A stretch of 18,636 nucleotides of DNA from positions 1-18,636 of the forward strand of contig JAPSFM010000104.1 in NCBI GenBank assembly GCA_035063885.1, given 5' to 3'. The translations under genes were made by a program, and so were the position numbers. This document shows, in pieces, positions 1 to 7,572 of this stretch. The number at the start of each line of letters is the position of its first letter. Positions within the stretch are counted from its first letter, which is position 1. The stretch is from CAADGY01 sp900696665 (GTDB taxonomy: Bacteria; Acidobacteriota; Terriglobia; Bryobacterales; Bryobacteraceae). Below the pieces are notes generated by a model, which was given only the letters and a program-made list of their open reading frames with translations, had not been told where the DNA came from and did no database searches.

Positions 1-2
1 CT

Positions 3-359
3 GGTCAGTTCGAGCATATTGTACTGGTTACGATTCACAGTGATCGTGTCTTGCCTGATATCCATTTCTGGAGTCGAGTCATGGAGTCTATTGGCACACG
101 GCCCCAAGGCCGCACTCTTGCCTTATGGGGGATATGTGACGCTGGCACAGCGTGTAATGCAGAACAAACACGTTCAGGATTCCCGATCCTTGCCTTCCTC
201 ACATCGCAACAAATGCACGCAGTAGCAGTGGCGGAAAGCAGGAAGTGCGGTTTACTCTATGACCGGCGTGAGAAGCTAACTGCTATAGTGCCGATAGTCG
301 CTGATCCGGCCGTGCAAGCGGACCTCCTTATGAGGCGAATCGCTACTGTCCAGAATTAG
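3..359 (+). CDS. C-terminal part of an unrecognised protein, possibly thioredoxin-like (truncated by window edge)
   Basis: The frame is open from the left edge and ends at TAG 357-359, giving 118 residues with no convincing start, so the gene probably begins outside the window. The pattern reads as a hydrophobic strand (IVLVTI), a helix containing FWSRVMES, a second strand (LALWGI), and then a C-x5-C pair in CDAGTAC. A further strand (FPILAFL) and a probable C-terminal helix follow. This alternation resembles a thioredoxin fold without the usual CxxC, and the next gene is a clearer thioredoxin-fold protein. That assignment is inference only; I do not recognise a family. TTG at 51 could serve as an internal start, but no good ribosome-binding site precedes it. 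Confidence 0.5.
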   Translation, partial: GQFEHIVLVTIHSDRVLPDIHFWSRVMESIGTRPQGRTLALWGICDAGTACNAEQTRSGFPILAFLTSQQMHAVAVAESRKCGLLYDRREKLTAIVPIVADPAVQADLLMRRIATVQN

Positions 360-514
360 CAGCTACCGGTGGGTTTTCAACAGGATAATCCATTGAGTCT
401 ATTGATATCCAAACAGCGTCTGAAAACCAAGCCCCCGGCGCCCGTCAATTCCTGTTCAAATTGGCGCTGCGACACCGAAATGCCTCCCTGGCCAATTCAA
501 AGGTTCAAACGTGT

Positions 515-588
515 GGGGCTGCGGGCATCCCAACCCCGTCGGAAGGCGGGCAGCCGCCTTAGCGCCCCCGCCAGATGCATGTCTGGTG
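515..588 (+). promoter_or_regulatory. Stacked hairpins in the leader of the thioredoxin-fold gene
   Basis: The gap 360-616 has no credible gene. Its right end holds three adjacent inverted repeats. GGGG 515-518 pairs with CCCC 534-537 around an inner GGG/CCC (523-525/529-531). AAGGCGG 543-549 pairs with CCGCCTT 554-560 across a GCAG loop. CGCCAGA 569-575 pairs with TCTGGTG 582-588 (one G-T) across TGCATG. The last ends 16 bases before the ribosome-binding site. No T-run follows, so it is not a classic terminator. It does not match a riboswitch I know. I see nothing in 360-514. Confidence 0.3.
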
Positions 589-604
589 CAAACTATTTTC
601 GGAC

Positions 605-610
605 AAGGTG
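605..610 (+). promoter_or_regulatory. Ribosome-binding site deciding the start at 617
   Basis: AAGGTG lies 6 bases before ATG 617. The longer frame from ATG 575 lacks a comparable site and would place 14 extra residues before the basic, signal-anchor-like N-terminus. I therefore prefer 617. Confidence 0.5.
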
Positions 611-616
611 AATGTA

Positions 617-1138
617 ATGCGGACTATGAGAGCACTTTCGAGGCGAGCCACCGACATCTTAATAACACTATTGGTTGTTGCTAATCTCTGTATGATCGCT
701 TTTCAGATGCATTTACGAATGAACCAGTCCTACGGTTTAGGTATCCCTTTTCCGGCTCCATCTGGGTATGTGGTCGATGGCTCGTTTGTGCGTTCGACAA
801 ATGCGCCCTGCTACCTACTCAGGGTTTCGTCCGAAGGGTGTTTGTACTGCCGAAGTGATCTGGCTGAATATTCGCAAATGACCCGCGTGGCATTGTCTCG
901 GGGGTGCGTGTCGGTCATTGTTGGGCCTCGAAAAGGCGACTTGAGAGCGCCAACCAAGCAGGACGGCACACTATACCTTGAGCTGGTAGGCATGCAGTTT
1001 GGGCGCGCGCTCGTGCCGGACAGGACCCCTCAAACGATAGTGGCCGACGGCAAAGGCGTCCCGGTGTGGTATCAGTTGGGGGCGCTCGATTCGCGGACAG
1101 TTAGCAAGGGCCTTAGCGTATTGGAGAGAATGCGATGA
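617..1138 (+). CDS. Membrane-anchored thioredoxin-fold (TlpA/redoxin-like) protein
   Basis: The product has 173 residues. A basic N-terminus is followed by one hydrophobic segment (about residues 12-30), which should anchor it in the inner membrane with the rest in the periplasm. Residues 75-78 are CLYC, a CxxC redox pair at the start of a helix. Residues 136-144 (RTPQTIVAD) resemble the cis-proline loop of thioredoxins, followed by a beta-hairpin ending in QLGAL. These features fit a TlpA-like thiol-disulfide protein, although the domain is compact and diverged. Its stop overlaps the start of the TIGR03435 gene (ATGA, 1135-1138), so the two are probably co-translated. Redox activity is inferred from the motif. 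The partner protein is unknown. Confidence 0.65.
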   Translation: MRTMRALSRRATDILITLLVVANLCMIAFQMHLRMNQSYGLGIPFPAPSGYVVDGSFVRSTNAPCYLLRVSSEGCLYCRSDLAEYSQMTRVALSRGCVSVIVGPRKGDLRAPTKQDGTLYLELVGMQFGRALVPDRTPQTIVADGKGVPVWYQLGALDSRTVSKGLSVLERMR

Positions 1139-2028
1139 CTTCGGCGATGATACAGGTGTTAGTTGGTGGGTTGTTGGAGGCAACAAGTCCGATGAGTGCG
1201 CTGATCAGGTCAGTTTTTGGAGGAATACTTTTTGCGGCGCTCATCGCCGTGGGCGGGCAGGCGGAAGAGGCGCCGGAGGAACCGCGTTTTGCAGTCGCTT
1301 CTATCCACCCGGTGTCTTCTAATGCACCCGTTGCATATTTTGGAGCGGGGTTCACACCGATTCGCCCCGGGGGGCAGTACATCCATCCCCGAACGACTCT
1401 AATGGGGATGATTACTTTAGCGTATAACATCGATTTTCCGGCCGTCACACTGGAAGGCTTGCCCAAGTGGGCAAGATCCCAGCAGTACGATGTAGCCGCC
1501 AAGCCACATGCCGGGTTTCCATTGCTCTCTCAGGCGGAAAACCTGGCGCAGGTTCGGTTAATGATGCGTGGTTTGCTCAAAGAGCGGTTTGGCTTGAGGG
1601 TTCACAGTGAGACCCGGCTTGGGCCCGTCGTTTCAATGGAGATCGCCAAGGGCGGGATTAGGATGAAGAAGGTCTCCGCACCTTCCGGTCCGAATCTTGA
1701 GGGAAGAGCCGATTTGGCACTTGACGATGTCAGTGGGCGCTTAATAAGCCGCGGCTGTACCATGTCGGAATTGCGAAGAGTTTTGGCAATATTTCTGCGT
1801 CGGCCCGTTCTGGATAGAACAGGCTTGGCGGGGTTTTACGCTTTTGATGTCAGATGGGCCGAGCCGGGGAACTCGGGCATGGGAGCGCTAAGTTCCGGGG
1901 TGGGAACGGTGGGCCTGGAACACTTGACATCAAATGTTCGTCGTCAACTAGGGCTGCAATTGAAAGGGACAAACGGCTCGGTGGAATATTGGGTTGTGGA
2001 TCAGGTGAAAGAGCCCACGCCCAACTAG
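1135..2028 (+). CDS. TIGR03435 family secreted protein (acidobacterial, function unknown)
   Basis: The product has 297 residues. It shows the ordered landmarks I know for this acidobacterial family: FAVASIHP (52-59), an LAYNI block (95-99), GLPKWA then YDVAAK (108-123), LLKERFGLRVHSET (147-160), RRPVLDRTGLAGFYAFDV (222-239), QLGLQL (271-276) and the terminal VKEPTPN. The family is exported and has no established function. ATG 1135 overlaps the previous stop and follows GGAG at 1123-1126 by 8 bases, so I use it. However, ATG 1192 (residue 20) begins a cleaner signal peptide (MSALIRSVFGGILFAAL, cleavage near GGQA) and also has GGAGG upstream. The true start may therefore be 1192. The length is normal for the family. 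Confidence 0.88.
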   Translation: MTSAMIQVLVGGLLEATSPMSALIRSVFGGILFAALIAVGGQAEEAPEEPRFAVASIHPVSSNAPVAYFGAGFTPIRPGGQYIHPRTTLMGMITLAYNIDFPAVTLEGLPKWARSQQYDVAAKPHAGFPLLSQAENLAQVRLMMRGLLKERFGLRVHSETRLGPVVSMEIAKGGIRMKKVSAPSGPNLEGRADLALDDVSGRLISRGCTMSELRRVLAIFLRRPVLDRTGLAGFYAFDVRWAEPGNSGMGALSSGVGTVGLEHLTSNVRRQLGLQLKGTNGSVEYWVVDQVKEPTPN

Positions 2029-2140
2029 CCGGCTGCCTTAGTCGCATTTGTAGATGCCAACGTAGCGCTCGAAAAGCGTGGGGGTGGTGCACCCTTGAAG
2101 GAGTAAACCAGGGAGTCACCCAGATTCCCTATACACGCAC

Positions 2141-5125
2141 ATGTCACATCGCGTTCTGCTTTGCATCCTCGCACTGGAAGGCGGTTGGCTTGCGCCGGCG
2201 GCGGAACATCACGGCCTTGTCAAATTTGCCGGCCTGCCCCTGCCGGGTGCCACCGTGACCGCCGGGCTGGGCGAGAAGCGCCTTACCACTGTTACCGATC
2301 CCCAGGGGGTCTACTCTTTCCCGGACCTCCCCGACGGTGTCTGGAAGATCCGGGTCGAGATGCTCTGTTTTACGCCCCAGGAGCGCGAGATCGGCGTCGC
2401 GCCGGGGGCGCCATCGCCGATATGGGAACTGGAGGCGATGACGATCAACAAGATCAAGGAATTCAGCCTGCCTCCTCCGAATACGGAGACCGCTACCGGC
2501 GGAAGCGAGCTGGCCAGAGCCGCCCCGTCGAAAAGCAAGTCCGGCCCGCAGCGGGCGAACACTTCCACGGCGTTCCAACGCGCTGAACTGGCCGCCTCCA
2601 TCTCTACTCCTCAAGCTAAAGATACCGGCGCGGCCCTGCCGGAAGAATTCAATCAGGCGCCCTCCGATGGCTTCCTGATCAACGGGAGTGTGAACAACGC
2701 GGCCAACACCCCGTTCAGCCAGTCCGCCGCGTTCGGCAACAACCGCTTGCGCCGTTCGCTCTATAACGCGAGTTTCGGTTTGAGGCTGAACAATTCGCTT
2801 TGGGACGCACGATCTTATTCGCTTACCGGCCAGAACACCCCCAAGCCCGCCTACACGCGTGCCCAGGGCTCGCTCACCTTCGGCGGTCCGCTGAGGATCC
2901 CGCGCTTGGTTCCGCGCGGACCGGAGTTGACGGTCACTTACCAGTGGGTGCGTAACCGTAACGCCAGTGTCTATACGGGTCTCGTTCCCACTGCGGCCCA
3001 GCGTGCAGGCGACTTTTCCGAGTTGCCCTCGATCATCGACCCCACAACTGGGCTTCCGCTCCCGGATAACCGGATCCCTCAGAACCGGATCAGCGCCCAA
3101 GCCAAGATTCTGGCCGGCCTCTACCCGGTCCCGAACTTCGCGAGTTCGCTCTACAACTACCAGCTTCCGCTCATCGCCAACTCGCACCAGGATGCACTTC
3201 AGGCTCGAGCCAACAAAGCCTCCCGCAACAACTCCTTCACCGGCCAGTTCGCCTTCAGCAGTATGCGCGGCGATAACACCAGCCCGTTCGGCTTTCTCGA
3301 CCTCAACAACTCTCGCTCGGTCGATACTTCCCTAGCCTGGAACCGCCGCCTCGGCAGGAGCCTGACATCTACCGTAACGATGCAGTTGAGCCGCGAATCT
3401 GTCCGCATCACACCCTATTTTGCGCAGCGCTTCAACATCTCGGGCTTGGCCGGCATAGCAGGGAACAACCAGGAGCCCGCCAACTGGGGGCCACCCGCTC
3501 TCTCTTTTTCGAGTGGCATCGCGCCGCTTTCGACGGCCAACAGTTCGCTATCGCGAAATCAGACCGGCGGCATTTCAGGTTCGCTGCTCTGGTCGAGCGG
3601 TTCTCATAATATCACCTTCGGCGGCGATTACCGCCGGCAGCAGTTCAATCTTCTCTCGCAGGAGAACCCCAGGGGGGCATTCGCGTTCAGCGGCGGGCCC
3701 GGACAGGATTTCGCCGCGTTTCTGTTCGGAATACCCGACACCATCAACATCGCTTTCGGCAACCCCGACAAGTATTTCCGCGCGACCTCTTATGCGGCGT
3801 TTTTCGCCGACGATTGGCGCGCGGCCTCGTCTGTTACCCTCACCTTCGGGCTGAGATGGGAATACGCCTCGCCAATTCGCGAACTCCGGAACCGTCTGGT
3901 GAACTTGGACCTCGCGCCCGACTTTTCAGCGGCAACATCAGCCATTTCCAGCTCGCCAATCCATCCCGACCGGGCGGGATTCCAGCCCCGAATTGGGCTC
4001 GCTTGGCGTCCGGGGCTCACCTCCTCGCTGGTGGTTCGGGCTGGATATGGGGTTTACTATGACACAGGAGTTTATCTCCCCATCGCCACCAGCATGGCTC
4101 AGCAGGCCCCGCTCTCCCGCAGCCTGAGCATCCAGAACAACGGTGCGCTGACAATGGCCAACGCTTTCACGGCCGTGCCGAACGTCGCTTCACCAACCTT
4201 CGCCGTAGACCCGAACCTGCAGGTGGGGTACGCACAAAGCTGGCAGGTTGCGGTGCAGCGCGACCTGCCTGCCTCGCTGGTGGCGATGGTGACTTATCTG
4301 GGGACGAAAGGGACGCGCGCGAAGCAGCAGATCCTGCCAAATACCTGGCCGGCCGGAGGAATCAACCCGTGCCCCAGTTGCCCTACGGGATTTGTCTATC
4401 TGGTCTCCAACGGAAACTCCATCCGCCACTCCGGACAGCTTCAAGTACGCCGCAGGCTGCGCGCAGGCTTCATGGCGCAACTGACGTATACGTTCGCGAA
4501 ATCCCTCGACAACGCCGCGCTTGGCGGGCAGGGCAGCGCCGTGATTGCGCAGAACTGGCTGGACCTCGCTTCCGAACGCGGGCTCTCCAGTTTCGACCAG
4601 CGGCATGTGGTGAACCTCACCGCCCAATACACCACTGGCATGGGTATTGCGGGCGGAACGCTGCTCGGTGGCTGGACCGGCGCGTGGTTAAAGGATTGGA
4701 CGGTGGCCGGCCAACTCACCGCCGGAAGCGGCCTGCCGTTGACGCCGGTCTGGTTCGCCCCTGTCCGCAACACTGGAGTAACCGGCAGCATCCGCCCGGA
4801 TTTCACGGGCGCGCCGCTTTACGCCGCGCCGCCTGGCTTGCACCTGAACCCCGCTTCGGTGACAGCGAGTGGCGCGGGGCGCTGGGGCAACGCGGGGCGG
4901 AACTCCATCACCGGGCCGGCGCAGTTCTCGCTGAATGCCTCCCTGTCGCGGACCTTCCGGCTCGGCGACCGTCTCAACGCCGATTTGAGGATCGATGCGA
5001 CTAATCCTCTAAACTATGCGGTCTTTTCCAAATGGAACGTCATGGCCACGAGCGCCCAATTCGGCTTGCCGGCCGCGGCCAACGCCATGCGCAATCTGCA
5101 AGTCGTCATGCGGGTGAGGTTCTGA
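2141..5125 (+). CDS. Oar-like TonB-dependent outer-membrane protein with carboxypeptidase-regulatory-like domain
   Basis: The product has 994 residues. A short hydrophobic N-terminus (to about residue 20) acts as a probable signal peptide. A carboxypeptidase-regulatory-like beta-sandwich follows (about 23-95; GATVTAG, then TDPQGVYSFPDLPDGVW). A low-complexity linker comes next, then a plug-like part around DGFLINGSVNNA. The rest is a long series of beta-strands typical of the acidobacterial Oar-like receptors, with landmarks SLTFGGPL, QRAGDFS, FADDWRA, LTFGLRWEYASP, VRAGYGVYYD and DQRHVVNL. It ends in VVMRVRF, a hydrophobic/aromatic C-terminus expected for outer-membrane barrels. It is somewhat shorter than the usual 1100-1200 residues of the group. 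The ligand is unknown; glycans, peptides or protein export are all possible. No strong ribosome-binding site precedes ATG 2141. The stop overlaps the next gene. Confidence 0.88.
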   Translation: MSHRVLLCILALEGGWLAPAAEHHGLVKFAGLPLPGATVTAGLGEKRLTTVTDPQGVYSFPDLPDGVWKIRVEMLCFTPQEREIGVAPGAPSPIWELEAMTINKIKEFSLPPPNTETATGGSELARAAPSKSKSGPQRANTSTAFQRAELAASISTPQAKDTGAALPEEFNQAPSDGFLINGSVNNAANTPFSQSAAFGNNRLRRSLYNASFGLRLNNSLWDARSYSLTGQNTPKPAYTRAQGSLTFGGPLRIPRLVPRGPELTVTYQWVRNRNASVYTGLVPTAAQRAGDFSELPSIIDPTTGLPLPDNRIPQNRISAQAKILAGLYPVPNFASSLYNYQLPLIANSHQDALQARANKASRNNSFTGQFAFSSMRGDNTSPFGFLDLNNSRSVDTSLAWNRRLGRSLTSTVTMQLSRESVRITPYFAQRFNISGLAGIAGNNQEPANWGPPALSFSSGIAPLSTANSSLSRNQTGGISGSLLWSSGSHNITFGGDYRRQQFNLLSQENPRGAFAFSGGPGQDFAAFLFGIPDTINIAFGNPDKYFRATSYAAFFADDWRAASSVTLTFGLRWEYASPIRELRNRLVNLDLAPDFSAATSAISSSPIHPDRAGFQPRIGLAWRPGLTSSLVVRAGYGVYYDTGVYLPIATSMAQQAPLSRSLSIQNNGALTMANAFTAVPNVASPTFAVDPNLQVGYAQSWQVAVQRDLPASLVAMVTYLGTKGTRAKQQILPNTWPAGGINPCPSCPTGFVYLVSNGNSIRHSGQLQVRRRLRAGFMAQLTYTFAKSLDNAALGGQGSAVIAQNWLDLASERGLSSFDQRHVVNLTAQYTTGMGIAGGTLLGGWTGAWLKDWTVAGQLTAGSGLPLTPVWFAPVRNTGVTGSIRPDFTGAPLYAAPPGLHLNPASVTASGAGRWGNAGRNSITGPAQFSLNASLSRTFRLGDRLNADLRIDATNPLNYAVFSKWNVMATSAQFGLPAAANAMRNLQVVMRVRF

Positions 5126-7209
5126 TGATCGAGACTGGTTGGCGCACTCCCGATTGGCGCGGCAGCGGCTTCCGGATGTCCCGATGCGTTTTGCCGATTG
5201 CTTTTCTGCCCGCAATGCTTGCTGCACAGGATCTGCCGCAGTTCCACAGCACGTCACAACTCGTCATCGAGCACGTCACAGTTACGGACCGCAACGGCAG
5301 ACCGGTCGAGGGACTCCGCGCGGAAGACTTCATCATCGCCGAGAATGGCGCTCCGCAGACCATCCGCCTGTTTGAGTTTCAGAAGCTGGAGGACGTACCC
5401 CTGCCCGCCCTTCACGAACCGGGCGTCCTAACCGCCGGCGCGCAGCCGGCCGCAACGATCGCCCCGCCAAAGCCTGGCGAGATCCGGTATCGGAACCGCC
5501 GCCTGTTGGTTCTCTACTTCGATGTGACCACGATGGGAACCGCGGAACGGCTCCGCGCTTTCGATTCGGCCGTAAAGTTCATCACGACCCAAATCACGGC
5601 GTCCGATCTGGTCGCCATCATGGCATTCAGCCAAGGTTACGTCAAAGTCCACCAGGATTTCACCGATGATCGCGACACGCTTCTGGCCGCTATCAATAGG
5701 ATGATCGCGATTTCGGAAGACCTGGAACAGGACACATCCCAAAATACCTCCGGCTTCGGCCAGGGCGAGGGCGAGTTCAACCTGTTCAACTCGGACCGCC
5801 AGCTTTCTGCACTGCAGACCGCCTTCGCCATGCTCGGCCGGCTCACCGAAAGAAAGTCGGTGATCTACTTCGCGAGCGGTCTTCGGCTGAGCGGCGTGGA
5901 TAACCAGGCGCAGCTCCGGGCCACGCTCAACTCCGCCATCCGCTCCAACGTGGTGTTGTTCCCCATCGACGCGCGCGGCCTCGTCGCTGAGGCACCCATG
6001 GGAGACGCCAGCCTCCCCTCCCAGGGCGGTATTGGAATGTACAACGGCACTGTCGCCCTGACAATGGCCGGCAGCTTCCAGCGTACTCAGGACGCGCTTT
6101 ACGCGCTCGCGGCCGATACTGGCGGAAAGGCAATATTCGACTACAACGACCTATCGCTCGGTATCGTCCAGGCGCAGAAGTCAGTGTCGAATTATTACAT
6201 CCTGGGCTACTATACGACCAACGCTGCGCAGGACGGCAAGTGGCGCAAAATCGAAATCGCACTGAAAGAGTTTCCGTCCGCGAAGCTGGACTACCGCCAT
6301 GGCTACTTCGGTCCCAAGGAGTTTAGGAGTTTCAACGCCGCCGACCGCGAGCGCCAGCTCGAAGAAGCCCTGATGCTGGAAGACCCGATCACCGAGCTGA
6401 CCATCGCGATGGAAGTGAACTGGTTCCAATTGAACCGCGCCGAGTACTACGTTCCCGTGGTGATGAAAATCCCCGGAAGCGAGCTGGCGCTCGCCCGCAA
6501 GGGGGGCGCCGAACGGACGCGCGTCGATTTCATCGGCGAGATTCGCGACGAGTACAACACCACTGTCGCCAATATTCGCGACAAGGTAGAGATCGAGATG
6601 AGCGGTGCAACAGCAGCCGAACTGACCAAGCGCCATATCCAGTACGACACGGGCTACACGATGCTGCCGGGCTCGTACAGCATCAAGGTCCTGGCACGCG
6701 ACAACCAAACCGGGCGGATCGGAACGTTCCTCAGTAAGTTCACGATCCCCAACCTGAACCTGGTAACTGACCGCATTCCCATCAGCAGCGTCGTGCTGAG
6801 CAGCCAGCGCATCAACCTGAAGGAAGCGCTGTACACGGCGGGCAGGGACAAGGAGCAGATAGCGAATCCGCTGGTGCAGGACGGCCTGAAAATGATACCC
6901 AGCGTGACCCGCGTCTTCAACCGCGCCGGCGATATGTACATCTATTTGCAGGCGTACGAGCAGTCCGCCGCCCCGCCGAGCCCGCTGGCTGCGTTCGTCA
7001 CGTTCTATCGCGGCGGCACAAAGGCTTTCGAGACGCCGCCCATGGTCGTCACCGAGCGCCTGAACAACGGCCTGAGGACGATGCCACTAAAATTCAGCGT
7101 GGTTACCGACAAGCTGACGCCCGGCCGGTACGTCGCGCAGGTGACGGTACTAGATCCGAAGGCGCGGAAAGCCGCGTTCTGGCAGGCGCCGCTTCTGGTT
7201 GTTCCATAG
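5125..7209 (+). CDS. VWFA-related secreted protein (TIGR03436 type)
   Basis: From ATG 5125 the product has 694 residues. That start shares one base with the receptor stop (TGATG) and has GAGG at 5116-5119, 5 bases upstream. ATG 5176 would give a tidier signal peptide (MSRCVLPIAFLPAMLAAQ). The N-terminal part has the family opening VTVTDRNGRPVEGL then EDFIIAENG. A von Willebrand A fold follows from about residue 125, with LLVLYFDVTTM (D133), KSVIYFASGL and VVLFPIDARGL. The family landmark SNYYILGYY then WRKIEI follows, and the C-terminal third is beta-rich. The metal site is degenerate: DVTTM replaces DxSxS, so the third ligand is missing. The protein is probably exported. Overlap with the receptor suggests a joint envelope role, perhaps binding or scaffolding; this is inference. 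Confidence 0.85.
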   Translation: MIETGWRTPDWRGSGFRMSRCVLPIAFLPAMLAAQDLPQFHSTSQLVIEHVTVTDRNGRPVEGLRAEDFIIAENGAPQTIRLFEFQKLEDVPLPALHEPGVLTAGAQPAATIAPPKPGEIRYRNRRLLVLYFDVTTMGTAERLRAFDSAVKFITTQITASDLVAIMAFSQGYVKVHQDFTDDRDTLLAAINRMIAISEDLEQDTSQNTSGFGQGEGEFNLFNSDRQLSALQTAFAMLGRLTERKSVIYFASGLRLSGVDNQAQLRATLNSAIRSNVVLFPIDARGLVAEAPMGDASLPSQGGIGMYNGTVALTMAGSFQRTQDALYALAADTGGKAIFDYNDLSLGIVQAQKSVSNYYILGYYTTNAAQDGKWRKIEIALKEFPSAKLDYRHGYFGPKEFRSFNAADRERQLEEALMLEDPITELTIAMEVNWFQLNRAEYYVPVVMKIPGSELALARKGGAERTRVDFIGEIRDEYNTTVANIRDKVEIEMSGATAAELTKRHIQYDTGYTMLPGSYSIKVLARDNQTGRIGTFLSKFTIPNLNLVTDRIPISSVVLSSQRINLKEALYTAGRDKEQIANPLVQDGLKMIPSVTRVFNRAGDMYIYLQAYEQSAAPPSPLAAFVTFYRGGTKAFETPPMVVTERLNNGLRTMPLKFSVVTDKLTPGRYVAQVTVLDPKARKAAFWQAPLLVVP

Positions 7210-7572
7210 ACCGTCGGAAGGAATGGAGATTTTGCGACTTCTGAGGTGGCCCAAACAACCCCTCCTTTGCTGTTTTATCCACCGGGAGATGGCGGACAGG
7301 CGGGAGCGGGGGCGCGGATCCTGGTAGGGGCGAAGGCGAGCGGGTTGCAGATCCGGAAGTTCTGTCAGCATCAGGACCTGGACGAAGCGCAGCTTTTGCA
7401 TGCACCGACGGCACTGCTCAGGAGATGGCTTCAGGCTATGAAACGGCTGGCCATTCTCACTGTTTTTGGCTCTTCCACGAGACGGGGTCCTGGGAGACCA
7501 GCCACCACATCTTGCGCCCGTGCAGCACGGCGGATGGACGAGGATTCAATCCTGATGGAGGAACGGCGCTGA
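7210..7572 (+). other. Gap without a recognised gene
   Basis: A frame without stops runs from 7245 to 7616 and overlaps the next gene. Its translation contains GHSHCFWLFHETGSWETSHH, which matches no family I know. It has no good start with a ribosome-binding site, and a second frame (7246-7572) is open over nearly the same stretch, as expected in GC-rich DNA. I cannot call a gene here. The gap presumably carries the promoter for the ligase-like gene, but no clear -35/-10 pair is visible. Confidence 0.35.
7557..7563 (+). promoter_or_regulatory. Ribosome-binding site for the O-antigen-ligase-like gene
   Basis: GGAGGAA lies 9 bases before ATG 7573. It supports that start although the first 27 residues are not hydrophobic. 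GTG 7651, nearer the first membrane segment, has no such site. Confidence 0.6.

Noticed and set aside
369..611. 80-residue open frame before the thioredoxin-fold gene
   Set aside because: It has no ribosome-binding site, no domain and an Arg/Pro-rich translation, and it overlaps the hairpin region.
2144..3187. 347-residue minus-strand open frame
   Set aside because: It is opposite the receptor's N-terminal half and Arg/Gly-rich, as expected from reading GC-rich coding DNA backwards.
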